64,000 bases of DNA from Flavobacterium sp. 11 (lineage in GTDB: Bacteria; Bacteroidota; Bacteroidia; Flavobacteriales; Flavobacteriaceae), in assembly GCF_002754315.1 (NCBI RefSeq), contig NZ_PEFE01000001.1:1240001-1304000 (forward strand), in the 5' to 3' direction. Shown here one piece after another: positions 17,414-25,303 of this stretch. The notes under the pieces were generated by a model. That model ran no database searches and had not been told where the DNA came from. It was given only the letters and a program-made list of their open reading frames with translations. Positions within the stretch are counted from its first letter, which is position 1. The number at the start of each line of letters is the position of its first letter. Both the position numbers and the translations under genes were made by a program.

Positions 17414-17516
17414 ATTGGTTTGGGATTATAAAAATTAGGAATTCGAAAAAGTAACTACCGCTAATTCCGTTAATTATGTCTGTCGATTTAATTTACGAAT
17501 TAGCGTTTTAACTTTT

Positions 17517-17861
17517 TTATTTCAATACTAAAGCACTACCGTAAAATGCGATTCCATCCCAACCGGTTTTCATGAAATTGCGAATGTTTTGATGATCAGT
17601 TCCGTTTGGATTTTTTAAAACATCTTCGTAATAATATGCTCCAAAACAAGCTAATGTTTCTGCTTCTGATAGGTTTTGAATTTCGGCGAAAGCAAATAGT
17701 TTACAGGAACCTGAATTTTCTCCAGCTGCATTGTGTTGCAAACCGTTCTCAAATGCCGTTGGAGTAAAGTCGTAGTTTTCTTCAATTGTTGCAATGGTTT
17801 CTGCAAAAGCGATGGATTCTGGTGTCTGCTTTAATTTCTCTAAAAAGGATTCTAAATTCAT
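17517..17861 (-). CDS. HopJ type III effector family protein
   Basis: The 114-residue product matches the HopJ family: PTAFENGLQHNAAGENSGSCKLFAFA is its core, followed by LSEAETLACFGAYYYEDVLKNPNGTDHQNIRNFM and GWDGIAFYGSALVLK. Despite the family name, most members are in free-living bacteria without type III secretion, and none is visible here. Role unknown. It lies 14 bp downstream of rsmI and is probably co-transcribed. Confidence 0.88.
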   Translation of the reverse strand: MNLESFLEKLKQTPESIAFAETIATIEENYDFTPTAFENGLQHNAAGENSGSCKLFAFAEIQNLSEAETLACFGAYYYEDVLKNPNGTDHQNIRNFMKTGWDGIAFYGSALVLK

Positions 17862-17875
17862 GGTGTTTTTATAGG

Positions 17876-18589
17876 TTATTCTTCTTCCGAAAATTTACTT
17901 TTTTTAGGTTCTTTAGTGATTGTTTTTCCGCTGACTACGACGACAATTTCTCCTCTTGGCGCTATTTTATCAAAATGAGCGACCACTTCTTTAACTGTTC
18001 CGCGAACATTTTCTTCGTGCAGTTTGGATAATTCTCTGGAAACCGATATTTGACGGTCTTCGCCAAAATAGGTGATGAATTCCGCTAAAGTTTTCACTAA
18101 TTTATGGGGAGAAACATATAAAATCATCGTTCTTGTTTCTTCCGCTAATGCTAAATATCGGGTTTGACGTCCTTTTTTGTCAGGCAAAAATCCTTCGAAA
18201 ACAAATTTGTCATTAGGTAAGCCGCTGTTGACTAATGCCGGAACAAATGCTGTTGCACCAGGCAAACATTCTACGTCAATTCCGTTTTCAACGCAAGCGC
18301 GAGTCAATAAAAAACCCGGATCCGAAATGGCAGGCGTTCCCGCATCGGATATCAAGGCGATATTTTCTCCGGCTTTCAATCTCGAAATTAAATTCTCGAT
18401 GGTTTTGTGTTCGTTGTGCATGTGATGGCTGTACATGTGTGTGCCAATCTCGAAATGCTTCAACAATTTTCCGCTCGTACGCGTGTCTTCGGCGAGAATC
18501 AAATCGACTTCCTTAAGAATCCGAATCGCTCGAAAAGTCATATCTTCGAGATTGCCGATAGGCGTAGGAACGATGTATAATTTTGACAT
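17876..18589 (-). CDS. rsmI: 16S rRNA (cytidine(1402)-2'-O)-methyltransferase
   Basis: Methylates the ribose of C1402 in the 16S rRNA P site using SAM. The 237 residues begin SKLYIVPTPIGNLEDMTFRAIRIL, the family signature, then LAEDTRTSGKLLKHF, LISDAGTPAISDPG, CLPGATAFVPALVNSGLPNDKFVFEGFLP and SRELSKLHEE. I start at 18589; the seven upstream codons (MYLIILS) are not family-like. First gene of the rsmI-hopJ pair. The C-terminus is Lys/Glu-rich. Confidence 0.94.
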   Translation of the reverse strand: MSKLYIVPTPIGNLEDMTFRAIRILKEVDLILAEDTRTSGKLLKHFEIGTHMYSHHMHNEHKTIENLISRLKAGENIALISDAGTPAISDPGFLLTRACVENGIDVECLPGATAFVPALVNSGLPNDKFVFEGFLPDKKGRQTRYLALAEETRTMILYVSPHKLVKTLAEFITYFGEDRQISVSRELSKLHEENVRGTVKEVVAHFDKIAPRGEIVVVVSGKTITKEPKKSKFSEEE

Positions 18590-18665
18590 AGATAAAATAA
18601 TTAAATACAAATTCTATAGAAAATCTGTATTTGTTCAAATGTATATTCAGAAAGTTTAAGGAAGT

Positions 18666-19646
18666 TTACAAGAATTTCTTCTCTATAATATCCATAAAAC
18701 GTTCCTCATATTCTTGTTTTCCTTCCCAGTTATTGTAGTCCGGTTTTACCATTTCCTGAATAAAATCTCTGGTTTCGTAGAACGTATCAAACGTGATTAA
18801 TTGATTTAAAACGCGGTTGTAATCTTCGCTGCTGTTTCCAAAAAGGTGTTTTATAAAAGCAATGCGATCATTCAAATCGATGTTGATTCCTTTGGCTAAT
18901 TTTTCGTTCAGCGAAACTGTTTTTGGTTCAACAGCTTCTTCTTTGACAGGTAATACTTTTTCTTCCTCCGCAACGATTTCTTTTGGAGTTTCGATTACTA
19001 CTGCAGTGGGAATATTTTCAATTTGTTGCACTTTTACAAACTGGGTGTCATGGTAATTTCCGCCCAATAAATCTTCGAAAGAAATTTGTACCGGTTCCAT
19101 TTTCTTTGGAGCTTCCACTTCCGTTTCTACTTCCTCCTCTTGAGATAATTCAAAAGCCGGAGTGAACGCTGTCGTTTCAGGTGCTGAAGTTTCTTTTTCC
19201 TCCACAACTATTTCTTCCTCAATAATGGCTTCTTCTTTTTCTTCTTCCGGAGTTACTTCTTCATTAGAAATTGTCTCTTCCAAAGGAACTTCAACAGTTT
19301 CTTCTTCCACAATATTTGTTTCAGATTCAGATTCATCAGCAGTTGTTGTTGCTTGTTCCAAAGGCGTTTCAGCAATTTCTTCGACAACAGTTTCTTCGAT
19401 TACTGCTTTAGCTTCCGGTTGAACCGATTCTGTTTTATCAAAAATGGATTCAATTTTCTGCTCTATTTCAGCAGCGCCAATAGTTGGTTTCGCCTCACTA
19501 AAGTGCTCGTCTACAAATCGTAAGACAGAAAGTTTTTCATATAATTTCTGCGTTTCCAGATATAATTGATTGATGTCAGATTTATTTTTTAATTGTAATA
19601 TTCTGTGTGCAATGCTGATTAAATCGGCTTCCAATTTTTTTTTCAT
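18666..19646 (-). CDS. acidic, Glu/Val-rich cytoplasmic protein of unknown function
   Basis: 326 residues in three parts: a basic helical N-terminus (about 1-55, ADLISIAHRILQLKNKSDINQLYLETQKLYEKLSVLRF), a long low-complexity Glu-rich middle (about 60-240, repeated VEE/IEE/PLEE units) and a conserved C-terminal block (about 245-326) with NIDLNDRIAFIKHLFGNSSEDYNRVLNQL. No signal peptide. Paralog-like proteins with the same ends and variable acidic centre are common in Flavobacteriaceae, as far as I recall. The acidic linker suggests a disordered tether between two folded ends; no role is assigned. Confidence 0.75.
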   Translation of the reverse strand: MKKKLEADLISIAHRILQLKNKSDINQLYLETQKLYEKLSVLRFVDEHFSEAKPTIGAAEIEQKIESIFDKTESVQPEAKAVIEETVVEEIAETPLEQATTTADESESETNIVEEETVEVPLEETISNEEVTPEEEKEEAIIEEEIVVEEKETSAPETTAFTPAFELSQEEEVETEVEAPKKMEPVQISFEDLLGGNYHDTQFVKVQQIENIPTAVVIETPKEIVAEEEKVLPVKEEAVEPKTVSLNEKLAKGINIDLNDRIAFIKHLFGNSSEDYNRVLNQLITFDTFYETRDFIQEMVKPDYNNWEGKQEYEERFMDIIEKKFL

Positions 19647-19792
19647 AACTTTTGAAATTATAGTGTGTTAGGCGGGTCTTTTTAATAAATATCTTCCTAT
19701 TTTTATTTAGCATAAGGAAGAAGGAACCTTTGCTCGCATGATTTTATTTTTTAAATAAGAGCTCGCGAATCTCCGATTCAATAAAAATGTTA

Positions 19793-19800
19793 TACTTTTG
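19793..19800 (+). promoter_or_regulatory. -7 box for tdk (TACTTTTG)
   Basis: TAnnTTTG match about 90 bases upstream of the tdk ATG. It overlaps the in-frame TTG at 19798, arguing against that codon as a start. Confidence 0.55.
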
Positions 19801-19890
19801 AAACGACGTAAAAGTATAAAATTTTTAAGTCGGTTTTATCCATTACAAAGTAATAAAAACTATTCATTTTTTAAGTCAGAAAAATACAAA

Positions 19891-20484
19891 ATGTTTCTCG
19901 AAAATACAGTAAATCATAAAGAACAATTTGGTTGGATCGAAGTCATTTGTGGCTCCATGTTTTCGGGTAAAACCGAGGAATTGATCCGTCGTTTGAAAAG
20001 AGCGCAGTTTGCCAAGCAAAAAGTAGAAATTTTCAAACCGGCAATCGATACGCGCTATGATGATGAAATGGTCGTATCGCACGATGCCAATGAAATCCGT
20101 TCTACGCCCGTTCCTGCTGCCGCAAATATTGCTATTTTGGCGCAAGGTTGTGATGTCGTAGGAATTGACGAAGCACAATTTTTTGATGACGAAATTGTCA
20201 AAATTTGTAATGATTTGGCCAATCAGGGAATACGAGTAATTGTTGCCGGATTAGATATGGATTTCAAAGGAAATCCTTTTGGTCCGATGCCCGCATTAAT
20301 GGCAACTGCCGAATATGTTACCAAAGTACATGCCGTGTGTACCCGCACCGGAAATTTGGCGAATTACAGTTTCCGAAAAACTGACAATGATAAACTGGTC
20401 ATGTTAGGCGAAACCGAAGAATACGAGCCGTTAAGCCGTGCCGCTTATTATCATGCGATGAAGAAGGATCAGGAGAAAAAATAG
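19891..20484 (+). CDS. tdk: thymidine kinase
   Basis: Phosphorylates thymidine to dTMP in pyrimidine salvage. 197 residues, type II TK: P-loop [14 protein letters not shown] (residues 21-34), [23 protein letters not shown] (Walker B), the [16 protein letters not shown] lid and the C-terminal [12 protein letters not shown]. The zinc-site cysteines are partly missing: in [15 protein letters not shown] one C remains where many TKs have CxxC. I start at 19891 because the 31 codons before it lie in the promoter region. Monocistronic. Confidence 0.93.
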   Translation: MFLENTVNHKEQFGWIEVICGSMFSGKTEELIRRLKRAQFAKQKVEIFKPAIDTRYDDEMVVSHDANEIRSTPVPAAANIAILAQGCDVVGIDEAQFFDDEIVKICNDLANQGIRVIVAGLDMDFKGNPFGPMPALMATAEYVTKVHAVCTRTGNLANYSFRKTDNDKLVMLGETEEYEPLSRAAYYHAMKKDQEKK

Positions 20485-20497
20485 AAATCCTCTCCTC

Positions 20498-20513
20498 TCC
20501 CGACGCTTCGGGA
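20498..20513. repeat. short palindrome TCCCGA-CGC-TTCGGGA
   Basis: Same family as at 7910, 14 bp after the tdk stop. Confidence 0.75.
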
Positions 20514-20569
20514 CTCTCCGAAGGAAAGGGAGCTGAGACAGGATTGAAATATTAAAGTTTTGAAAATTA

Positions 20570-20612
20570 AAAACCCTTTCAGAGTTTAGAACTCCGAAAG
20601 GGTTTGTCTTTT
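20570..20612 (+). terminator. terminator after tdk
   Basis: AAACCCTTTC pairs with GAAAGGGTTT, with further pairing of GAGTT/AACTC, and is followed by a T-rich run. Confidence 0.8.
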
Positions 20613-20677
20613 TATAAAATCATTTTTTAGCAACACTAAATCTTAAATCGTTAATCAGCATTCTAAAATCAACATTC

Positions 20678-22144
20678 TTACATTTTCTTCCTCATTCTCG
20701 CTACCGGAATATCGAGTTGTTCCCTGTATTTTGCAATGGTTCTTCTCGCGATTGGATAGCCTTTTTCTTTAAGAATTTCGGCTAGTTGATCGTCTGGAAG
20801 TGGTTTTTTCTTGTCTTCTTCCTCAATAGTGTTCTGGAGAATTTTTTTGATTTCCAATGTCGAAACATCTTCACCTTGGTCATTTTTCATCGCTTCCGAG
20901 AAGAATTCTTTAATCAGTTTCGTGCCATAAGGCGTTTCTACATATTTGCTGTTCGCAACACGTGAAATTGTCGAAATATCAAGACCCACCATATCGGCAA
21001 TGTCTTTCAGAATCATCGGTTTCAACTTGGTTTCATCACCATCCAGAAAATATTCTTCCTGATAATGCATAATCGCATTCATGGTTACATAAAGTGTTTC
21101 CTGACGTTGGCGAATCGCATCGATAAACCATTTAGCCGAATCCAGTTTTTGTTTGATAAACTGCACCGCATCTTTTTGCTGCGCTGATTTATCTCTGGAA
21201 TCCTTATAGGTTTGCATCATTTCCTGATAATCTTTGGAAACGTGCAGGGAAGGAGCATTTCGCCCGTTTAAGGTAAGTTCCAGTTCGCCGTCCACAATTC
21301 TGATGGCAAAATCAGGAACTACATTTTCCGTTACTTTGTTGTTTCCGGTAAACGACCCGCCTGGTTTTGGATTCAGTTTTTCTATTTCGTGAATCGCTTT
21401 TTTAAGTTGCTCATTCGAAACATTGTATTTTTGTAACAGCTTGTCGTAATGTTTTTTGGTAAACGCATCAAACTGATTTTCGATAATATCAGTGGCTAGC
21501 TCTACGTATTCCGTTGGTGTTTTGTGTTTCAATTGCAACAATAAACATTCTTGCAAATCACGCGCTCCCACACCGGATGGTTCCAGTTCATGAATCACCT
21601 GCAGCATTTTCTCCACCATTTTTTCATCGGTGTAAATGCCTTGTGTAAACGCCATGTCGTCTACCATATCTGGAACGCTTCTGCGGATATAGCCCATGTC
21701 ATCAATACTTCCTACCAGAAATTCGGCAATTTCCCGCTCTTCATCATTCAGGATAAAAGTATTCAACTGATTGATTAAATCCTGATGAAAACTTACTGGC
21801 GCAGCAAAAGGCGTTTCGCGATCTTCATCGTCGTCACTGTAATTGTTGGCCTGTGTTTTATAATCTGGAGTTTCGTCGTTGCTTAAATATTCGTCAATGT
21901 TGATGTCTTCGGCTTCAATTCTATCTGATTCCGAATCATCATAATCGTCATAATCTTCGTTTTCGAACTCGTCCTTTTCATACTCATCTTCTTCTTTTCC
22001 GGCTTCCAAAGCTGGATTCTCGTTCATTTCTTCCAATAAACGTTGTTCGAAAGCTTGCGTAGGCAATTGAATTAACTTCATCAACTGAATTTGTTGAGGA
22101 GATAATTTCTGTGATAATTTTAAATTTAGAAATTGCTTTAGCAT
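20678..22144 (-). CDS. rpoN: RNA polymerase factor sigma-54
   Basis: Alternative sigma factor needing enhancer-binding ATPases. 488 residues: the Gln/Leu-rich region I (LNLKLSQKLSPQQIQLMKLIQLPTQAFEQRLLEE), an acidic region II (about 50-115), a core-binding domain, an HTH region (LKDIADMVGLDISTISRVANSKYVETPYG) and the diagnostic RpoN box ARRTIAKYRE (about 466-475) near the C-terminus. Full length. It lies upstream of a 20-bp inverted repeat and next to asnS on the same strand. No bEBP is in the window. Confidence 0.96.
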   Translation of the reverse strand: MLKQFLNLKLSQKLSPQQIQLMKLIQLPTQAFEQRLLEEMNENPALEAGKEEDEYEKDEFENEDYDDYDDSESDRIEAEDINIDEYLSNDETPDYKTQANNYSDDDEDRETPFAAPVSFHQDLINQLNTFILNDEEREIAEFLVGSIDDMGYIRRSVPDMVDDMAFTQGIYTDEKMVEKMLQVIHELEPSGVGARDLQECLLLQLKHKTPTEYVELATDIIENQFDAFTKKHYDKLLQKYNVSNEQLKKAIHEIEKLNPKPGGSFTGNNKVTENVVPDFAIRIVDGELELTLNGRNAPSLHVSKDYQEMMQTYKDSRDKSAQQKDAVQFIKQKLDSAKWFIDAIRQRQETLYVTMNAIMHYQEEYFLDGDETKLKPMILKDIADMVGLDISTISRVANSKYVETPYGTKLIKEFFSEAMKNDQGEDVSTLEIKKILQNTIEEEDKKKPLPDDQLAEILKEKGYPIARRTIAKYREQLDIPVARMRKKM

Positions 22145-22149
22145 TAAGT

Positions 22150-22210
22150 TTAATCGTTTATTTGTTTAATCGTTTATTCGGGATGATCGGTTAAACAAAT
22201 AAACGATTAA
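22150..22210. repeat. 20-bp perfect inverted repeat between rpoN and asnS
   Basis: TTAATCGTTTATTTGTTTAA (22150-22169) and its exact complement (22191-22210), spacer 21 bp. No T-run, so it is a repeat rather than a clear terminator. Confidence 0.75.
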
Positions 22211-22224
22211 CCGAATAAACCTTT

Positions 22225-23661
22225 TTAGAATTCCGCATTCATTGGTGTTCTAGGGAAAGGAATTACGTCACGAATGTTTGTCATTCCTGTTACAAATAAT
22301 ACCAATCTTTCGAATCCAAGTCCAAATCCTGAGTGAACCGCTGAACCGAATCGTCGAGTATCAAGATACCACCACAATTCTTCTTCATCAATTCCTAAGG
22401 CTTTCATTTTTTCAACCAAAACATCAAAACGCTCTTCTCTTTGAGATCCTCCCACGATTTCTCCAATTCCTGGGAAAAGGATATCCATCGCACGAACCGT
22501 TTTTCCGTCTTCGTTCAAACGCATGTAAAATGCTTTGATATTTGCCGGGTAATCAAACAAGATTACTGGACATTTAAAGTGTTTCTCCACCAAATAACGT
22601 TCGTGTTCTGATTGTAAATCAGCACCCCATTCGTTAATGATATAGTTGAATTTTTTCTTTTTATTTGGCGTACAATCTCTTAAAATATCAATTGCTTCGG
22701 TGTATGAAACACGCTTGAAATTGTTTTCCAAAACAAAGTTTAATTTGTCAAGCAAAGCCATTTCGCTTCTTTCAGCAACTGGTTTTGATTTCTCTTCGTC
22801 CAATAATCGCGTTTCTAAGAATTTCAAATCTTCCGGACATTTGTCCATCGTATATTTGATTACATACTGAATAAAATCTTCGGCCAAATCCATGTTGTCA
22901 TTCAAATCATTGAAAGCCACTTCTGGCTCAATCATCCAAAATTCCGCAAGGTGGCGCGAAGTATTCGAGTTTTCCGCTCTAAAGGTTGGCCCAAAAGTAT
23001 AAATCTGACCCAAAGCCATGGCGAAAGTTTCTCCTTCTAATTGTCCCGAAACCGTAAGGTTCGTTTCTTTCCCAAAGAAATCTTCTTTGTAATTCACTTT
23101 TCCGTCTTCTGTTCTTGGCGTTCCGTCAAATGGCAAAGCGGTAACTTTAAACATTTCACCAGCACCTTCAGCATCCGAACCCGTGATGATTGGCGTATTC
23201 ACATACACAAAACCTTTCTCTTGAAAATAACTGTGAACCGCATACGACAATACCGAACGTACTCTCATAATTGCTCCAAACATATTGGTACGAACTCTTA
23301 AATGCGCATTTTCACGCAAGAAATCCAAGCTCGGTTTATTTTTTGGTTGTATCGGGAATTTCTCTGCATCTGAATCTCCAAGGATTTCTAGTTTAGCTAC
23401 CTGAATTTCAAATTTTTGTCCGGCACCTTTACTTTCTACCAAAGTTCCTGTTACTGAAATCGCAGCTCCAGTTGTAATTCTCTTCAAGGTTTCGTCTGGC
23501 GTGTTCTCAAAATCGACAACACATTGTATATTATCAATGGTTGAACCATCGTTTAAGGCAATAAATTGATTGTTTCTAAAAGTTCTCACCCATCCTTTTG
23601 CATTCACTTCATGAAGCGTTGTTGTGCTGTTTAGTAAGTCTTTAACTTTTGTATGTCTCAT
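22225..23661 (-). CDS. asnS: asparagine--tRNA ligase
   Basis: Class II aminoacyl-tRNA synthetase charging tRNA-Asn. 478 residues: N-terminal OB fold ([23 protein letters not shown]), motif 1 around [28 protein letters not shown], motif 2 [22 protein letters not shown], and motif 3 [29 protein letters not shown] at the C-terminus. I start at 23661 ([10 protein letters not shown]); the 25 upstream codons cover the promoter. Confidence 0.96.
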   Translation of the reverse strand: MRHTKVKDLLNSTTTLHEVNAKGWVRTFRNNQFIALNDGSTIDNIQCVVDFENTPDETLKRITTGAAISVTGTLVESKGAGQKFEIQVAKLEILGDSDAEKFPIQPKNKPSLDFLRENAHLRVRTNMFGAIMRVRSVLSYAVHSYFQEKGFVYVNTPIITGSDAEGAGEMFKVTALPFDGTPRTEDGKVNYKEDFFGKETNLTVSGQLEGETFAMALGQIYTFGPTFRAENSNTSRHLAEFWMIEPEVAFNDLNDNMDLAEDFIQYVIKYTMDKCPEDLKFLETRLLDEEKSKPVAERSEMALLDKLNFVLENNFKRVSYTEAIDILRDCTPNKKKKFNYIINEWGADLQSEHERYLVEKHFKCPVILFDYPANIKAFYMRLNEDGKTVRAMDILFPGIGEIVGGSQREERFDVLVEKMKALGIDEEELWWYLDTRRFGSAVHSGFGLGFERLVLFVTGMTNIRDVIPFPRTPMNAEF

Positions 23662-23706
23662 TTTATGTATATAATTGATATTAAAAATTGTCTCGTGACT
23701 GAACTG

Positions 23707-23714
23707 CAAATATA
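23707..23714 (-). promoter_or_regulatory. -7 box for asnS (TATATTTG on the - strand)
   Basis: TAnnTTTG match about 46 bases upstream of the asnS ATG. Confidence 0.5.
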
Positions 23715-23755
23715 AATGATTTGTTTGAAAAGTCATTGTAAGAAATAGGGTAATC

Positions 23756-23850
23756 AGGAGCTATTTCCCGCTATTCGCTATATCTTTTACTTTTTAAAGG
23801 AAAAAGTAAAAGGATGTCGCTATTATCGGGGCTAGGGAATAGTGGAATTA
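23756..23850 (+). repeat. modular dispersed repeat, second copy, with a different core
   Basis: The arms GGAGCTATTTCCCGCTAT and TATCGGGGCTAGGGA match the copy at 12367. The core is another inverted repeat, CTTTTACTTTTT (23784-23795) and complement (23801-23812), loop AAAGG. It fills most of the roughly 325-bp gap between asnS and the next gene. Confidence 0.7.
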
Positions 23851-23986
23851 TATTTTTTAAACGGATTTATTACTCATGCAAGTTTTTTAGGCACAATAAT
23901 CAAGCTAGGTAATGTTGAAAATATTCTCTAGAATCATTTATGTGAGTTTTTAGCTATATTTGCGGATATTAAAAATAAAACTGACT

Positions 23987-24442
23987 TTGGAAAAATTTGA
24001 AATAGATGTAAAATGGGCGAGCTATTTTGTTATAGTTAATGTAATAGTTTCAAATGTAGTAGCTTTATTTGCTGTAGTTTTCTTTTCGTTAAGTTTTGAA
24101 GACAGGTATAATACAAAATTTGTGTCTAGTGTTCTTATATTGTTTTTTGTAATTCAGCTGTTTTATTTTGTTCGAAAAGCAATTAAAGAAAACAAAAAAC
24201 ATCAAACAATTAGAGCTTTTATAAAGGTGTCAATTTTTTTTCGTGTTTTGGGTTTTTATCTATACATTATTTTTTTGATTAATTATTCTCCTGTTTCTAG
24301 TTGGGACACCAACTTTGTTAATTTACAATGTAGAAAAAATGATCTTTCAGAATTTTTAATAGATGAGGATGAAATAAAAGATAATAAAAGTAATTGGTTG
24401 AATGATGTAGTAATCGCAATTAATAGAAGATTTAGCAAATAG
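23987..24442 (+). CDS. small membrane protein of unknown function
   Basis: About 151 residues if it begins at the TTG at 23987 (MEKFEIDVKWASYF); no in-frame ATG exists nearby, and a TATATTTG promoter-like box at 23954-23961 makes upstream starts unlikely. Three hydrophobic segments (about 15-38, 50-67 and 85-105) are followed by a soluble tail ending NRRFSK. I do not recognise the family. It stands alone between repeats, is more AT-rich than its neighbours, and could be an accessory insertion. Confidence 0.5.
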   Translation: MEKFEIDVKWASYFVIVNVIVSNVVALFAVVFFSLSFEDRYNTKFVSSVLILFFVIQLFYFVRKAIKENKKHQTIRAFIKVSIFFRVLGFYLYIIFLINYSPVSSWDTNFVNLQCRKNDLSEFLIDEDEIKDNKSNWLNDVVIAINRRFSK

Positions 24443-24563
24443 AACATTTTGAAGAAATTTGTAATATTTTGTTTTTAAAACATAAAAAAATCCCGCCTTA
24501 CTAGACGGAATTTTCAATTTTAGTGTAATAAAAATGTAACCCTGACAAATTGGATTAGACAAT

Positions 24564-24635
24564 TTACTCTTTCGTCAAAGCGTCAATTTCGGTATCGCTT
24601 GGTTCGATGTCAATTTTGGGTTTTTTAAGTAAAAG
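24564..24635 (-). pseudogene. possible 3' tail of an MMPL-type transporter gene
   Basis: On the - strand the last codons read KKPKIDIEPSDTEIDALTKE then a stop. This resembles the C-terminus of the intact MMPL gene ending at 25304 (EPKIDIIEHTDEEIDNFEKNK). Upstream the frame is closed by a TAG about 28 codons back, and no further transporter sequence is seen. About 60% identity over a short acidic tail is weak evidence. Confidence 0.4.
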
Positions 24636-24713
24636 TAGATGCTTCCCCAACTACAAGCTGCATAAATATTTTAAAAACTTGACAAACCTAGTAACAGTTT
24701 GTATTTTTGCCCT

Positions 24714-25172
24714 ATGAACGACAATTTTGTAACAGAGTATTTTGGTATTGGAATTCAAAACGGTAAAACTCCTGAGAACTTGGGTGTATTATGGCGTACG
24801 GCACAAAACTTAGGGGCAAGTTATATATTTACCATAGGCAATCGCTACGCTAAACAGGCTTGCGATACGCACAATGCTGTAAAGTCAATTCCTTATTTTC
24901 ATTATGAGTCGTTCGAAGACTTTTATAAAAACTTGCCAAAAGGTGCCCGATTAGTAGGTGTCGAATTAGATGAAAACGCAACTGATTTAGAAACTTTTGA
25001 ACATCCAAGACGATGCGTATATCTATTGGGCGCTGAGGATAACGGACTATCAAAAGCAGCCATTGCCAAATGTCATTACCTCGTAAAATTCAAATCCGAA
25101 AAAAGTTTAAATGTATCTGTTGCAGGCAGCATTGTCCTTTACGATCGAGGACTTAATAAACCCAGATCATAA
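24714..25172 (+). CDS. TrmH/SpoU family RNA methyltransferase
   Basis: A SPOUT-fold 2'-O-ribose methyltransferase, probably acting on tRNA or rRNA. 152 residues: GVLWRTAQNLGASYIFTIG (motif 1), then RCVYLLGAEDNGLSKAAIAKC (motif 2, SAM knot) and SLNVSVAGSIVLYDR (motif 3). Only the catalytic SPOU domain is present, without an N-terminal substrate-recognition domain. I start at 24714 rather than the TTG at 24699, which sits in a promoter-like TATTTTTG. It lies between a possible MMPL 3' tail and the intact MMPL gene. Confidence 0.88.
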   Translation: MNDNFVTEYFGIGIQNGKTPENLGVLWRTAQNLGASYIFTIGNRYAKQACDTHNAVKSIPYFHYESFEDFYKNLPKGARLVGVELDENATDLETFEHPRRCVYLLGAEDNGLSKAAIAKCHYLVKFKSEKSLNVSVAGSIVLYDRGLNKPRS

Positions 25173-25219
25173 AAAAAGCTGTTTTTATGTCTTATTTTAT
25201 ATCTACTTTACAACTAATT

Positions 25220-25244
25220 CTGTCAGGGTTTTGAACCCTGACAG
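25220..25244. repeat. palindrome CTGTCAGGGTT-TTG-AACCCTGACAG
   Basis: Perfect 11-bp arms, the same sequence as the inner core of the element at 12397-12443. On the - strand it is preceded by CCCGCTTTACACTACAATC, a loose match to the element arm. Confidence 0.75.
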
Positions 25245-25303
25245 GATTGAAAAAGATTGTAGTGTAAAGCGGGAACGAACGAAGTAAACAGCGTCTAATT
25301 TTC

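Noticed and set aside
23960..23986. TTG at 23960 as start of the small membrane protein
   Set aside because: It overlaps a TATATTTG promoter-like box, so a transcript would not contain it; the TTG at 23987 is used instead, with low confidence.
24484..24520. Hairpin TCCCGCC ... GGCGGGA as a terminator
   Set aside because: The arms pair poorly (only three to four consecutive pairs), so I do not list it as a terminator.
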